DNA of 64,000 nt. It comes from Microbulbifer marinus. GTDB lineage: Bacteria > Pseudomonadota > Gammaproteobacteria > Pseudomonadales > Cellvibrionaceae. The stretch lies in contig NZ_FNQO01000001.1 of NCBI RefSeq assembly GCF_900107725.1, positions 434,001 to 498,000 of the forward strand, in the 5' to 3' direction. The notes under the pieces were generated by a model. That model made no database searches. It was not told the DNA's origin and worked only from the letters and a program-made list of their open reading frames with translations. The position numbers and the translations under genes are program-made. Position 1 is the stretch's first letter. Each line of letters begins with the position of its first letter. This document shows positions 8,890 through 18,458 of this stretch, piece by piece.

Positions 8890-9904
8890 GTTCTTAACTC
8901 CGTGTACTTCAAGTTCCTGTCTCCAGCAGCGGCCGTCTTGTCGTAAAGATCGACCGAGCGGGTCGAACAATGCTCAGGGCGATTAAAAAGTGAGCAGTTT
9001 TAGCGTAGGGGAGTGTCGGCTGAGTAAGGTTGAACGCTGTGGCTAAATTTTGATCAGCGATTTGTCGTGTGTTCTGGTGGGTAAAGAGGCGCAATCAGCC
9101 GCGAAAATGACAGTGGGACGGAGAAGCATGTGTGAGTCGCCTCCGTCTGCAATCGGTAAGGCTCCAACTTTAGCTAGGGGGTGGAGTTATTCCTTAGGGG
9201 GTAGGTAGGCTTCCGCTTCGGGTGGTCTGGCGGTGCTGCCTTGGTCTATAAGCCATCCAGATTTCACCGCCTTTTCGACGTCTAGACGTGCAAAAACGTG
9301 CACAAAAACCTAATGAGTTGTTGGATAAAAATTGCCGGGCGTCGACTGAGGGCGGTGAACTAGATCCGAATAGGTGCGGATTCAGAGCCTGGAACGGCAT
9401 CGGTGGAACATGTCGCTTGTAAGCTCCTGTTCCACGTGGAGCAGTGTCAATCTGCGCCGATTGATACCGGGTTGGGAGAAAAGTGGGGGGGCACGTCTCC
9501 CGGTGCTGGAACACCGTCAATCCAGATTGGTTTGGCGACATTGTGTTGGATATGCAGCCACCTCTGAGAGGTATGTTCCGTCTGCAGATCGGTAGTTACG
9601 GATTCAGCAGGGACCTTAATCGAGCGCTGTCTTGCTGTCTGTTTGTAGACAGCAGGAGCTCTGGCTGAAAACGCTGAATGCGATCTAACCAATCGACTGA
9701 TTGTGCTGGCTTTGGGTCAGTATGATCGGTTTGTTTGATGTTGGCTGGGCGCCAATACTCTTCAAGTGCCAAAGGGTTGGCGAAAAAGGTCGGTGAGAGA
9801 GGATTAGCTTCACCCTGCGGGCTCACTGGTCTCTGCTGGCTACGCCTCGAGCCTCGTTGAGATCGGAGTGCTTGGATACTAGCTAAAGGGGGGGGGTAAG
9901 AAAA
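8890..9904. other. About 1 kb non-coding region upstream of tRNA-Pro
   Basis: I find no supported protein gene. Visible structures are a 12-base palindrome ACGTCTAGACGT (9278-9289), an 8-bp hairpin TGCTGTCT/AGACAGCA (9633-9654) and a copy of the tRNA-Pro 3' end at 9788-9805. The promoter of the secreted-protein gene should lie near 8890-9100. The region looks like the residue of lost genes or of an excised element. Confidence 0.45.
9788..9805. repeat. 18-bp copy of the tRNA-Pro 3' end
   Basis: Eighteen bases here are identical to 9906-9923, the 3' end of the tRNA-Pro gene, in the same orientation and 118 bases away. Similarity stops on both sides. Such partial tRNA copies are what site-specific integration into a tRNA leaves as att sites. 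Confidence 0.7.
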
Positions 9905-9981
<77 letters not shown>

Positions 9982-10052
9982 ACTTTTTGAGGTGCTTCAT
10001 CAACGAAGCGGGGCGCATTATAACAGCCAATTCCCCGCTGTAAACCATTGAT

Positions 10053-10901
10053 TTAACTTTTAATTTGTCTGATCAGCCCCTCCTGGGCGGTGGAGGCCAC
10101 GAGGACGCCCTCGCGGGTGAAGATCTGGCCGCGACAGAAGCCACGCGCGCCGCTGGCAGAGGGGCTGTCGGTCACGTACAGCAGCCAGTCGTCGGCCCGG
10201 AAGTCGCGGTGAAACCACATGGCGTGATCGAGGCTGGCCGGCATCAGGTGCGGGTCAAACAGGGAAATGGGGTGCGGCTGCAGGGCGGTCCCGAGCAGGG
10301 CCAGGTCCGAGGCGTAACACAGCGCGCAGCGGTGCTCCAGCGGGTCGTCGGACATCTCGCCTTCCACACGCAGCCAGTGCATGCAGCGGGCTTCGCGTAC
10401 TTCGGCACCGAAGTAAACCTGTGGGTCCACTGGGCGGAAATCGATCATGTAACGGCGTTGGTCGTGCTGTGGACTGACTAGCCCCGCCTCCTGCGCCAAT
10501 TGCTGCGTGTTCTTCAGGCTTTCTGGTGCGGGAACCCCATCGGTTGGCATATCGGCCTGATGGTCAAAGCCCGATTCCTGAATTTGAAAAGACGCGGACA
10601 TATTGAAGATGGCGCGTCCTTTCTGCTTGGCCACAACCCGGCGGGTGGTGAAGCTGCCACCGTCGCGAATCGGATCCACATCATAGATCACCGGCAGTTC
10701 ACTGCTGCCCGGACGCAGAAAATAGGCGTGCAGCGAGTGCGGCATGCGGTCTTCGACGGTGCGCGTGGCGGCCATCAGCGCCTGCCCCAGAACCTGACCA
10801 CCGAAGAGTATCTTGCGGTAATTCTCCACGTGATGACGGCTGCGGAACAGGTTGCGGTCCAACTCCTCGACATCAAGTAGCTTGCTCAGCTTTTCCAACA
10901 T
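10053..10901 (-). CDS. tesB: Acyl-CoA thioesterase II
   Basis: A 282-residue double-hotdog thioesterase that hydrolyses acyl-CoA to free fatty acid and CoA in the cytoplasm. The start M-L-E-K-L at 10901 matches the family; 29 more codons are open upstream but not conserved. Motifs include G-G-Q-V-L-G-Q-A (35-42), the Y-A-S-D aspartate (D199), S-L-D-H-A-M-W-F-H (223-231) and the A-Q-E-G glutamine (Q273). These match the Asp/Thr/Gln triad of E. coli TesB except that the threonine is serine (S223). It is monocistronic. Confidence 0.92.
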   Translation of the reverse strand: MLEKLSKLLDVEELDRNLFRSRHHVENYRKILFGGQVLGQALMAATRTVEDRMPHSLHAYFLRPGSSELPVIYDVDPIRDGGSFTTRRVVAKQKGRAIFNMSASFQIQESGFDHQADMPTDGVPAPESLKNTQQLAQEAGLVSPQHDQRRYMIDFRPVDPQVYFGAEVREARCMHWLRVEGEMSDDPLEHRCALCYASDLALLGTALQPHPISLFDPHLMPASLDHAMWFHRDFRADDWLLYVTDSPSASGARGFCRGQIFTREGVLVASTAQEGLIRQIKS

Positions 10902-11536
10902 GGGTGAACTGCCTGTCAAATAAAAGTGTGTGGGCGGAAGCCTGTTTGGGCTCCCTCGGGATCCATTCGGACGCGCGGATAATAGCAATTGTCGCTCCTT
11001 TGGCCATTGCCGAAGTTGTCATTCGGGATGTCCAAGTAACTCTGCGTTCATTCTCCCGGCCAGCCAGAGGGCCCGATAGCGGTGGTGAGCCGAAGCCTGG
11101 GTATGTTGCCTGACGCCAGCGCTAACGATGTCAGGCGAGCAAAGTGACGTCTCTCAGAAAAGCCACGCTTTTCTCCAGTCGCGGTTATCTGGTTTGAAAT
11201 CCGATCATCGGCGGCGCCCAGTGAAAGAGATGTGGGCGACTCCACACGGAAAGCAAATGGCTAGGTTGGGCTAGCGCTACCTGTTTCAGGATGTCTATCC
11301 TGGGATTGAGGGTCCGGCGGCAACCAGACTGGCTAGCAGTGCGCGTCTGTGGCAGGTGCTAGTCTGGCATCAATTAACACAATTTGGCGGAAAATTGAGC
11401 CAATTATGGCTGGGGAATCGGTTTAGGCAGAAGCTAATTCCTCTATCTGCTTTTCCAAGCGGCGTGAATTGCCTATCATTCATGAATGGATAGTCAATTT
11501 CAGTCTCCAAATTTACGGACGGGTAAGGTCGGAAGT
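10902..11536. other. Gap between tesB and a divergent TetR gene
   Basis: About 630 bases. I see no supported gene. It must carry the promoters of both divergent neighbours. Short open frames on both strands have no recognisable content. Confidence 0.4.
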
Positions 11537-12217
11537 ATGGACAAGGCAAAAGAGAAGGTTCAGCGGTTCCGCGCGCGCGAGCAGCGCATTCTGGATGCTG
11601 CCCTGGAGCTTCTGCTCGAACACGGTGAAGAAAAGGTCACCGTGGAGCAGATTGCCGAACGCGTGGATATCGGTAAGGGCACCATCTACAAGCATTTCAT
11701 CTCCAAGACAGAGATCTACATGCGCTTGTTGATGGATTACGAGAAGTCCCTGACCGAGCGATTAAAGACGGCATTGGCCGCGGCCGAGCAGGGCGATATC
11801 ACTGCGCCGGCGCGGGCCTATTTCGAGTCGCGTATGGCCGATCCGTCTAAAGATCGCCTGTTTCAGCGCCTGGAAGAAAAAATTATCGCCCTGAACCTGG
11901 CGCCGGAAATGATTGCGGAGCTGCACGCCATCCGCAATTCCAATGCCTCGGCCCTGAATCGGGTATTCGAGCGGCGCATGGAGCAGGGGGTGCTGAAAAA
12001 GGTACCTCCCTACTACTACTACTCGACCTACTGGGCCCTGGTACAAGGTGCAGTAGAGCTGTATCACTCCAAGTCCTTCGCCGATGTGATCGAAGATCGC
12101 GAAGGCCTGATGGAGTTCATCATGGACGTAGGCGTTCATATTGGCGATATCTCCGGTCGTCGCCATCAGGAAGAAGGGCGCCCCGGCGGCGAGGCGACGG
12201 ACTCCTCCTTTGGCTGA
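11537..12217 (+). CDS. TetR/AcrR-family transcriptional regulator
   Basis: The 226-residue protein has an N-terminal TetR helix-turn-helix (about 14-60; R-I-L-D-A-A-L-E-L-L, then V-T-V-E-Q-I-A-E-R-V-D-I-G-K-G-T-I-Y-K-H-F) and an all-helical ligand domain without family-specific features I can name. I chose ATG 11537; another in-frame ATG at 11486 lacks a ribosome site. Its last bases overlap the probable start of the DUF1285 gene, so the two form an operon. The regulated genes and inducer are unknown. Confidence 0.85.
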   Translation: MDKAKEKVQRFRAREQRILDAALELLLEHGEEKVTVEQIAERVDIGKGTIYKHFISKTEIYMRLLMDYEKSLTERLKTALAAAEQGDITAPARAYFESRMADPSKDRLFQRLEEKIIALNLAPEMIAELHAIRNSNASALNRVFERRMEQGVLKKVPPYYYYSTYWALVQGAVELYHSKSFADVIEDREGLMEFIMDVGVHIGDISGRRHQEEGRPGGEATDSSFG

Positions 12218-12770
12218 ACCGTTATTTCAGCAGCTGCAACAGTTGCAGCGGGAGTTTCGCGGGCACCCGCCGGTACACAAATGGAACCCGGATTTGTGCG
12301 GCGATATGGATATGGTGATCCGCCGGGACGGTCGCTGGGTTCATGAGGGTACCGAGATACGCCGCCAGCCACTGGTGAAGTTGTTTGCCAGTATCCTCAA
12401 GCGAGAAGGGGACGAGTACTTTCTGGTTACGCCGGTAGAGAAGATGCGTATCCTGGTGGAGGACGTTCCCTTTGTCGCCACCCAGGTGGCGAGGGGGTCC
12501 GAGGGTGGAACAGAGTGTCTGTTGTTCACCACCAATACCGGTGACGTGGTACCCCTGAAGCGCAAAAGTGACTGGCAGCTCAAGCCGTTCGGCGATCCCC
12601 CCCAGCCGGTTCCCTATATCGAAGTCCGCGACGGCCTGCAGGCGCGTGTTTCCCGCGAAGTCTTTTACCAATTGGTAAATTGGGCGGAAGAGGGCAGTGA
12701 GCAGCCCGAGGCCCATGGAAAACTCTGGCTCCACAGCGACGGCAAAGAATTTTTGCTCGGTACCTATTGA
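12210..12770 (+). CDS. DUF1285 family protein
   Basis: A 186-residue cytoplasmic protein of the DUF1285 family, recognised from P-V-x-x-W-x-P-D-x-C-G-D-M-D, the V-R-x-D-G-x-W-x-x-E-G segment and F-L-V-T-P-V-E-K. The function is unknown. The conserved N-terminus (A-E-P-L-F-Q-Q-L-Q) follows a TTG at 12210 that overlaps the TetR stop; an in-frame ATG at 12141 would add 23 Arg/Pro-rich residues. Translation is probably coupled to the upstream regulator. Confidence 0.8.
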   Translation: MAEPLFQQLQQLQREFRGHPPVHKWNPDLCGDMDMVIRRDGRWVHEGTEIRRQPLVKLFASILKREGDEYFLVTPVEKMRILVEDVPFVATQVARGSEGGTECLLFTTNTGDVVPLKRKSDWQLKPFGDPPQPVPYIEVRDGLQARVSREVFYQLVNWAEEGSEQPEAHGKLWLHSDGKEFLLGTY

Positions 12771-12787
12771 TTCAATTCCCTGCTGGT

Positions 12788-12825
12788 GCCCTGACAATCT
12801 CTCAGTCAGGGCGTTTCATTTCTTT
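12788..12825 (+). terminator. Rho-independent terminator after DUF1285
   Basis: GCCCTGAC (12788-12795) pairs with GTCAGGGC (12805-12812), followed by a T-rich tail. It closes the TetR-DUF1285 operon. Confidence 0.8.
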
Positions 12826-13135
12826 ATTTCTATGTTCTCTGCTCTGGTCGATTGCAATTCAATCTTCGGTTGAAACCTGTTTGCAATAAAAATGTAATTT
12901 TGGTGGCTTCGAAGGAAAATTATTTCAAATTCTCTCGAAAAGAACTTCAAAAGTAACATTTTCGCAATACTCCCTTCCTACACTCCCTCGCGTCCGAATC
13001 GCCAAGGCGAATAAAAAATCACGGTTTCAGGGCAACTGGAAATCAGTTTTTAAAAAACTTCAGGGCTCATAGCTGAAGCATAAAAAACAGATTTCTAGCT
13101 GCCAGATCTTTCAAAAATTTCCGTTAGGGGGAACT
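12813..13135 (+). promoter_or_regulatory. AT-rich leader upstream of the lipoprotein/TonB-receptor operon
   Basis: This 320-base stretch is clearly richer in A+T than its surroundings and has no gene. It should contain the promoter of the lipoprotein gene. A strong ribosome site (AGGGGG, six bases before ATG 13136) ends it. I could not pick a convincing -35/-10 pair or a Fur-type box by eye. Confidence 0.45.
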
Positions 13136-14806
13136 ATGAAGCGCGTAAACAACGAGCTGCTGCTGGCAGCTGCGATCTCCGCTCTGCTGGCCGGTTGCGA
13201 CAGTGGTGGTATCAACATTGAGCCGGAAACCGTCGACAATTCTGTCGATAACTCCACCAGCACGCCTGCTCCTGCTGAGACTGAAAATCCCTGTGCTTTC
13301 TACGAGAAAGCTGGCAAGACTGTCCAGGGCGAGTTCGTTGCTCCGAATTGTCTCTACGCTCCAAGCTTCGTGGATTCCGGCAACAACCTGACTGTTGATC
13401 TGTACATCCCCGCACTGGAAGAGGGCGGTGCGCACGTATTCGAAGGCAGTTTGTTTGTCGGAGAGAACTTCGACAACGACGCCGACATGGCTGCTGCCGG
13501 CATCGTCAAAGGCGGCGACGGCGCTAAGCTGACCGTCGAGGCCGGGGCAACCATCGCATTCCCTGACAAAACCAAATTCATGGTTATCAACCGGGGCTCC
13601 CAGTTGATCGCCCGCGGCAGCCAGACTGCCCCTATCACCTTTACCTCTCTGTCTGACGTGGAAGGAACCGTTGATCCGGAAGACGTTTCCCAGTGGGGCG
13701 GCCTGGTTATCAACGGCTTCGGGGTAACCAACAAGTGTGACTACACCGGCTCTGTTGCAGTTGGTGACCTGGCTACTTCCGAGTGTCACGTTGATGCGGA
13801 AGGTTCCGAGGGTGCCGACCAGTCAAACTACGGCGGCGCCAACAATGCGGATAACTCCGGTGAATTGCAGTACGTAGTTGTGAAGCACACCGGTGCAGCT
13901 GTGGCCAACGGCGACGAACTGAACGGTATTTCCTGGGGGGCTGTAGGCAGTGGCACCATCGTCAAGAACATAGAAACCTACTCCACTTACGATGATGGAA
14001 TAGAGTTCTTCGGTGGTGCCGTAAATGTTGAGAACTTCCTCGCCGTTTACGTACGCGATGATTCCATCGATATGGACGAGGGTTTCTCCGGCAGCATCAC
14101 CAATGCTCTGGTGATTCAGAGTGCGACCGATGGTGCCAACTGTATCGAGTCTGACGGTATCGGCAGTTACGATGGTGCCCAGGATTACTCTGCCGTGATT
14201 GCTCAGGGTATCAACAGCCGCCCGAAAATCGACGGCCTGACCTGCATCATTTCTCCGACCGATAAGGCTGCTGCGACTCACGACTTCGGTGCCGGCTGGC
14301 GTTTCCGCGAGGGCATCATGCCGCAGGTGACCAACTCCATGGTCGTGGCTTCCTACAGCGCCGATGCCACTGTTGGTGACGGTAACAACTACTGCCTGCG
14401 TATCGACGATGACGAAACCCTGCAGGGCGCCGAAGACGGTGACATGGTGCTGAAATCCAACCTCTTCATCTGTGAAGAGCTGGTTAAGGGCAGCAACCTG
14501 CCCGGCGGCCAGACCATTCGGCAGTGGGCTGAAGCCAATGGTAACCAGTTCGCCACCATCACTGGTGCAACCAACCCGACTGCAACTGCCAATACAGGTC
14601 TGCAGGTGTTGGAAGGTGTCCCCTCCATCTTCTCCATCGACGTTGCCAGCATGATGGTAGACGGTGCCGCTACAACTATCGTTCCGGATGCGGCGGCTCG
14701 CGCTTACATCGGTGCGCTGAGCCAGGGTGGTACTGACTGGACTCAAGGCTGGACTTACGGCCTGCATGACGGTGCTCGTGGTCAGGCGCTGTGGTTCGAA
14801 AACTAA
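13136..14806 (+). CDS. Lipoprotein with predicted right-handed beta-helix, partner of a TonB-dependent receptor
   Basis: The 556-residue protein has a lipoprotein signal peptide with lipobox L-L-A-G-C (Cys21) followed by Asp. A low-complexity linker follows, then strand-rich segments with regular hydrophobic spacing (for example V-E-A-G-A-T-I-A-F, I-T-F-T-S-L, F-F-G-G-A-V-N-V-E-N-F) like parallel beta-helix surface lipoproteins. Cysteines are paired through the sequence. It lies 110 bases before a TonB-dependent receptor, so the pair probably forms a surface capture and import system. The substrate is not evident. Asp at +2 would mean inner-membrane retention by the E. coli rule, but this rule is not universal. 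Confidence 0.75.
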   Translation: MKRVNNELLLAAAISALLAGCDSGGINIEPETVDNSVDNSTSTPAPAETENPCAFYEKAGKTVQGEFVAPNCLYAPSFVDSGNNLTVDLYIPALEEGGAHVFEGSLFVGENFDNDADMAAAGIVKGGDGAKLTVEAGATIAFPDKTKFMVINRGSQLIARGSQTAPITFTSLSDVEGTVDPEDVSQWGGLVINGFGVTNKCDYTGSVAVGDLATSECHVDAEGSEGADQSNYGGANNADNSGELQYVVVKHTGAAVANGDELNGISWGAVGSGTIVKNIETYSTYDDGIEFFGGAVNVENFLAVYVRDDSIDMDEGFSGSITNALVIQSATDGANCIESDGIGSYDGAQDYSAVIAQGINSRPKIDGLTCIISPTDKAAATHDFGAGWRFREGIMPQVTNSMVVASYSADATVGDGNNYCLRIDDDETLQGAEDGDMVLKSNLFICEELVKGSNLPGGQTIRQWAEANGNQFATITGATNPTATANTGLQVLEGVPSIFSIDVASMMVDGAATTIVPDAAARAYIGALSQGGTDWTQGWTYGLHDGARGQALWFEN

Positions 14807-14843
14807 GCCCAGCGCTTAGTTGCAGGGAATGAATCCCGACCTG

Positions 14844-14878
14844 GGGGCGCCGCTTTCGCAACGGGAGTCGGCGCCCTC
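14844..14878 (+). terminator. Intercistronic hairpin
   Basis: GGGCGCCG and CGGCGCCC flank a 16-base loop between the lipoprotein and receptor genes, followed by a weak CTCTTC tail. It may act as an attenuator or RNA-stability element that lets the lipoprotein be made in excess of the receptor. Confidence 0.45.
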
Positions 14879-14922
14879 TTCGATTCCACCGTGTCGAACA
14901 GAAACGATAAGAGGCCATGGTT

Positions 14923-17652
14923 ATGGTTAAGAACGAAAAATTTCAAAGAGCGCCGTTGGTATTGGCTGTGGCCGCGGCCTCTACCCTCGGGACTGGCGCT
15001 TTTGCGCAGGATGCTGAACTGATAGAAAACTCTGCCGGTCCTGCACCTCAGGTGAGCGCTCCCGCACTCGAAGAAGTGATGGTCCAGGGGCGTCTGCGCG
15101 ACTCCGCCGAGATGCTGATCAAAGAGCGCCTGGATGAAGAAGTGGTTACCGATATTCTCGGTTCAGAAATGATCGGCCGGGTTGGTGATTCCACAGTGGC
15201 TGCTGCGCTACGCCGTGTGTCCGGCTTGACGCTGGTCAATGAGAAGTTCATCTACGTGCGCGGCCTGGGTGAGCGCTATTCCAGCACTACCCTAAATGGC
15301 GCGACAGTGCCGTCACCGGATCTGACCCGTAACGTAATCCCACTGGATATTTTCCCCACCTCGGTAGTCGAGTCTCTGGCGGTGCAGAAAAGCTATTCTG
15401 CCGATCAGGCGGCAACTTTCGGTGGCGGCAATGTCGATATCCGCACAAAGGGCATTCCGGGCCAGCTGACTTACTCTCTGGAAATCGGCAGTGGCTTTAA
15501 CAGCGAAACCAAAGGGGATGTACTGAGTTACAGCGGCGGTTCGGACGATGACTTGGGTACCGACGATGGCACTCGTGCATTGCCACGTGAAATCGATCGA
15601 GCGCTGGAGCGCTTCAACGGCAGTTTCGGTGTGCAGAATATCCGCTCTACGCTGGTTAAAGAAGGCAATGTCTACGCCGATGCACAGGAAGCTACCGCCG
15701 CGGCAGCTGCCTTAAACCGTGAGCTGGCCCTGAACCTCAATCGCGAAATCGCGATTGAAGAAGATTCGAGCAAGCCGGACTATGACGTCAAAGGCAGTGT
15801 TGGCAATCAGTTTTATGTCGGAGATAGCTGGCAGGTTGGCTTCCTCGCTGGCGGTTCCTACAAGAATCAACTGCGTGAAGAAAGCAAGCTGAAGCGCAGC
15901 TATGGCTTCCCGGACGAGCGAATTGACACTGAGAATAAGTCCATTTATTCCGTGGACTTGAGCGGAAACCTGAACCTAGGCGTAAATTTCGCCGATGAGC
16001 ACGATATTTCTGCAACCAGTCTGTATCTCCGCAATACCGACGACTCTACAGCCATCCGCGATTACTTCAACGAAAATGGCGAAGTGTCGAGTGGTCATGG
16101 CTTCCGGGAGTACTCGCTCAAATATGAAGAGCGCGATATGGTGGTCAACCAGGTCAAAGGAAGCCACTCAATTGGTCCGCAGAGCAAGCATCTGCTGCCG
16201 TTAGTTGGCTGGATGCCTGAAGATCTACGTGTCGATTGGTTCTATACCGATGCACGAGCGGCAACCGATATTCCGAACGAGGTAAGTGTTTCGGCAATAA
16301 CCGATTTCGATCCGGTTACTGGCGAAGTACTTGACTCGCAAGTATCCGGTGCAGCGGGGCCGTCTGCCAGCTACCGCTTTACCAAGCTGGAAGATGAGGT
16401 GATCAACTACGGATGGTCCGCCACCCTCCCGCTCGAGTTTTCCTCTTCCACCCTGGAGCTGAGCGGTGGCGCGGCTCGCACTGACAAGGGGCGTACCTAC
16501 AAGGAAACCAACCTCGTCCTGGAGCAGGACGCCGACAGTTCCGTTCTGCAAGGCCCGCTGGATATGGTGTTTTCGGACGGCAACATCGGCGATGCTGACA
16601 ACGATTTTGTACTCGGTGTTGCCGGCAATAACCGTAGCTATATCGCGGCCACCCTGACCGACGCAGTTTTCGCCAAAGTGGACTGGACGCTGAATGAAAC
16701 CTGGCGTGTCTCCGCGGGTGCCCGCTGGGAGGACTATAGCCAGGCTGCCATCAAGTGGAATCCCTACGGAAACACCGTTGACAATCCTCAGGTAGACCTA
16801 GCCGATCCCGATGCAATCCGCTCGTTTAACGAGGATAAGGTTTACCCGTCACTGTCGCTGACGTACATGGGCGACCTATGGGCGGAGACGTTCCAGTTGC
16901 GTTTTGGTGCCAGCAAGACCGCCGTGCGGCCGGACCTGCGGGAAATTACCGATGCAATTTACATTGATCCGATTACCGGTGAGCGTATCAGTGGTAATCC
17001 GAATACTCGTCCGTCGGAAATTACCAACCTGGATGTGCGCGCGGAGTGGTTCTTCGACAGCGGAGACAACCTGACCGTTTCCCTGTTTAACAAGGATGTC
17101 CGGGATCCTATCGAGTTCTTCGAGAGAGCTTCCAGTGATACCAACATTTCCCGTGAAATTGTCAATGCCGAATCCGGTGTGGTTAGAGGTGTTGAATTTG
17201 AAGGGATGAAGTCATTGGGCTTCATGGGTGAGCCCATGGATGCTTTCTTTGTACAGGGCAACGTTACCCTGCAGGATTCTGAGCTCGTTGCCGGTGACGA
17301 AGCCGATGCGCCGACCAATATGGAGCGGGAAATGACGGAAGCTTCTGAGTATGTTGTAAATATGCTGGTCGGTTTCGATTCGCCTGAAGGTAACCACTCG
17401 GCAACCCTGGGTTACAACGTGTTCGGGGAGCGTCTTTACATCGCCGGTCGCAATGGCGCACCGGATGGCTACGAGCAGCCGTTCCACTCCCTGGACCTTA
17501 CTTACTCCTGGTATCCGACCGCAGAAGTCACTCTCAAGGCCAAGATTCAGAACCTGCTGGACGAGGCCATTGAGATCGAGCGCGCGGGTGTCACCGTATT
17601 CGAAGAGAAGCCAGGACAAACCTTCGCACTGAGCACGCAATATAAATTCTAA
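14923..17652 (+). CDS. TonB-dependent outer-membrane receptor
   Basis: About 909 residues: signal peptide (cleavage near A-F-A before Q-D, residue 28), a TonB-box-like L-E-E-V-M-V-Q-G near 50, a plug domain (about 70-185, with Y-V-R-G-L-G-E-R-Y), and a long 22-strand-type barrel ending in Y-K-F, the usual C-terminal aromatic. It lacks the extra N-terminal carboxypeptidase-like domain. ATG 14923 is preferred over ATG 14917 because AGAGG lies eight bases before it. The neighbouring lipoprotein suggests a specialised ligand. Nothing in the sequence identifies the substrate. Confidence 0.9.
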   Translation: MVKNEKFQRAPLVLAVAAASTLGTGAFAQDAELIENSAGPAPQVSAPALEEVMVQGRLRDSAEMLIKERLDEEVVTDILGSEMIGRVGDSTVAAALRRVSGLTLVNEKFIYVRGLGERYSSTTLNGATVPSPDLTRNVIPLDIFPTSVVESLAVQKSYSADQAATFGGGNVDIRTKGIPGQLTYSLEIGSGFNSETKGDVLSYSGGSDDDLGTDDGTRALPREIDRALERFNGSFGVQNIRSTLVKEGNVYADAQEATAAAAALNRELALNLNREIAIEEDSSKPDYDVKGSVGNQFYVGDSWQVGFLAGGSYKNQLREESKLKRSYGFPDERIDTENKSIYSVDLSGNLNLGVNFADEHDISATSLYLRNTDDSTAIRDYFNENGEVSSGHGFREYSLKYEERDMVVNQVKGSHSIGPQSKHLLPLVGWMPEDLRVDWFYTDARAATDIPNEVSVSAITDFDPVTGEVLDSQVSGAAGPSASYRFTKLEDEVINYGWSATLPLEFSSSTLELSGGAARTDKGRTYKETNLVLEQDADSSVLQGPLDMVFSDGNIGDADNDFVLGVAGNNRSYIAATLTDAVFAKVDWTLNETWRVSAGARWEDYSQAAIKWNPYGNTVDNPQVDLADPDAIRSFNEDKVYPSLSLTYMGDLWAETFQLRFGASKTAVRPDLREITDAIYIDPITGERISGNPNTRPSEITNLDVRAEWFFDSGDNLTVSLFNKDVRDPIEFFERASSDTNISREIVNAESGVVRGVEFEGMKSLGFMGEPMDAFFVQGNVTLQDSELVAGDEADAPTNMEREMTEASEYVVNMLVGFDSPEGNHSATLGYNVFGERLYIAGRNGAPDGYEQPFHSLDLTYSWYPTAEVTLKAKIQNLLDEAIEIERAGVTVFEEKPGQTFALSTQYKF

Positions 17653-17703
17653 TTACAATCGATCAATATTATTACGAATTAAATAACAGGAATCTATGTC
17701 AGC

Positions 17704-17732
17704 CGGGCACTGGTTACAGTGCCCGTTTTTTT
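17704..17732 (+). terminator. Rho-independent terminator after the TonB receptor
   Basis: CGGGCACTG (17704-17712 region) pairs with CAGTGCCCG (17717-17725) around a four-base loop and is followed by seven T. A textbook terminator closing the lipoprotein/receptor operon. Confidence 0.93.
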
Positions 17733-17740
17733 GGCTTCGG

Positions 17741-18370
17741 TCAGCCGACAGAGCGCAGGTGCTGCTTCAAATCTTCTATGAGATCCTCGGTCTTCGTTAC
17801 TTCGCAAAACCGATCCTGCAGACGCTCGATGCATTCCGATTGCAGCTGCTTGCTGGCGGTCGCAGTCGCATCCGCGATCAGCAGCGGGCAGTAGCCGAAG
17901 TCCGCAGCGGCGCGAATGGTGGACTCCACCGATTCATCGGTAAATACCCCGCAACAATACAGCTGGGAGATGCCCAGCTGATGCAGGTGTGCCTGCAGGA
18001 CACTGTTGCCGAAAGGGCCCGAGCCGGTCTTGTTGACGATCACTTCATCGCCGCGTGGGCCCACCGAATCGACAAATTCCGCAGCTTGCGAACCTGGTGT
18101 CGAGCGCAGGTTGCGCTTCTTGTGCCAATAGGTGCGGTCGCGGCCGTCATGGGTTTTACTACGCGTGCGTATGTGGATGACTTCGATGCCCTTGTCGCGG
18201 AATACCGCCTGCAGGCTTTGAATGTTTGGCAGTACTGTCTGTTCGAGCGTGGTGAAGTAGTAGGTCTGTTCAGATTCACCGAATGGGCTCTGGCTGCTTG
18301 CTGTGAAGAAGTCACCGTCGCGGGAGGCGAACAGGTGCTGGAGATCGATGCAGAGTAGGGCGGGTTTCAT
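17741..18370 (-). CDS. Isochorismatase-like (cysteine hydrolase fold) protein lacking the nucleophile Cys
   Basis: The 209-residue protein has the isochorismatase fold: A-L-L-C-I-D-L-Q with D9, K114 in V-N-K-T-G-S-G-P-F, and the C-C-G-V-F-T-D-E-S-V-E-S-T block. In amidohydrolase members the last block carries the nucleophile in T-D-x-C-V; here that position is Ser147. It therefore probably does not work as a nicotinamidase-type amidase and may act like true isochorismatases, which do not need the cysteine, or on another substrate. It is monocistronic and converges on the TonB receptor gene. Confidence 0.8.
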   Translation of the reverse strand: MKPALLCIDLQHLFASRDGDFFTASSQSPFGESEQTYYFTTLEQTVLPNIQSLQAVFRDKGIEVIHIRTRSKTHDGRDRTYWHKKRNLRSTPGSQAAEFVDSVGPRGDEVIVNKTGSGPFGNSVLQAHLHQLGISQLYCCGVFTDESVESTIRAAADFGYCPLLIADATATASKQLQSECIERLQDRFCEVTKTEDLIEDLKQHLRSVG

Positions 18371-18458
18371 GACCGAGTTTCCAATGCGCTGACCGGAGGA
18401 AGCTTAGCCCGGTAAGCCGCTGGCGGCCAATGCCGCGACGTCCGGCCAGGGTGCGGAC

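Noticed and set aside
9278..9289. 12-base palindrome ACGTCTAGACGT as an operator
   Set aside because: It stands far from any start and has no second copy nearby; it could be chance.
9194..9826. Several 60-115 codon frames on both strands in the gap before tRNA-Pro
   Set aside because: They overlap each other on both strands, have arginine/proline-rich chance composition and no start signals.
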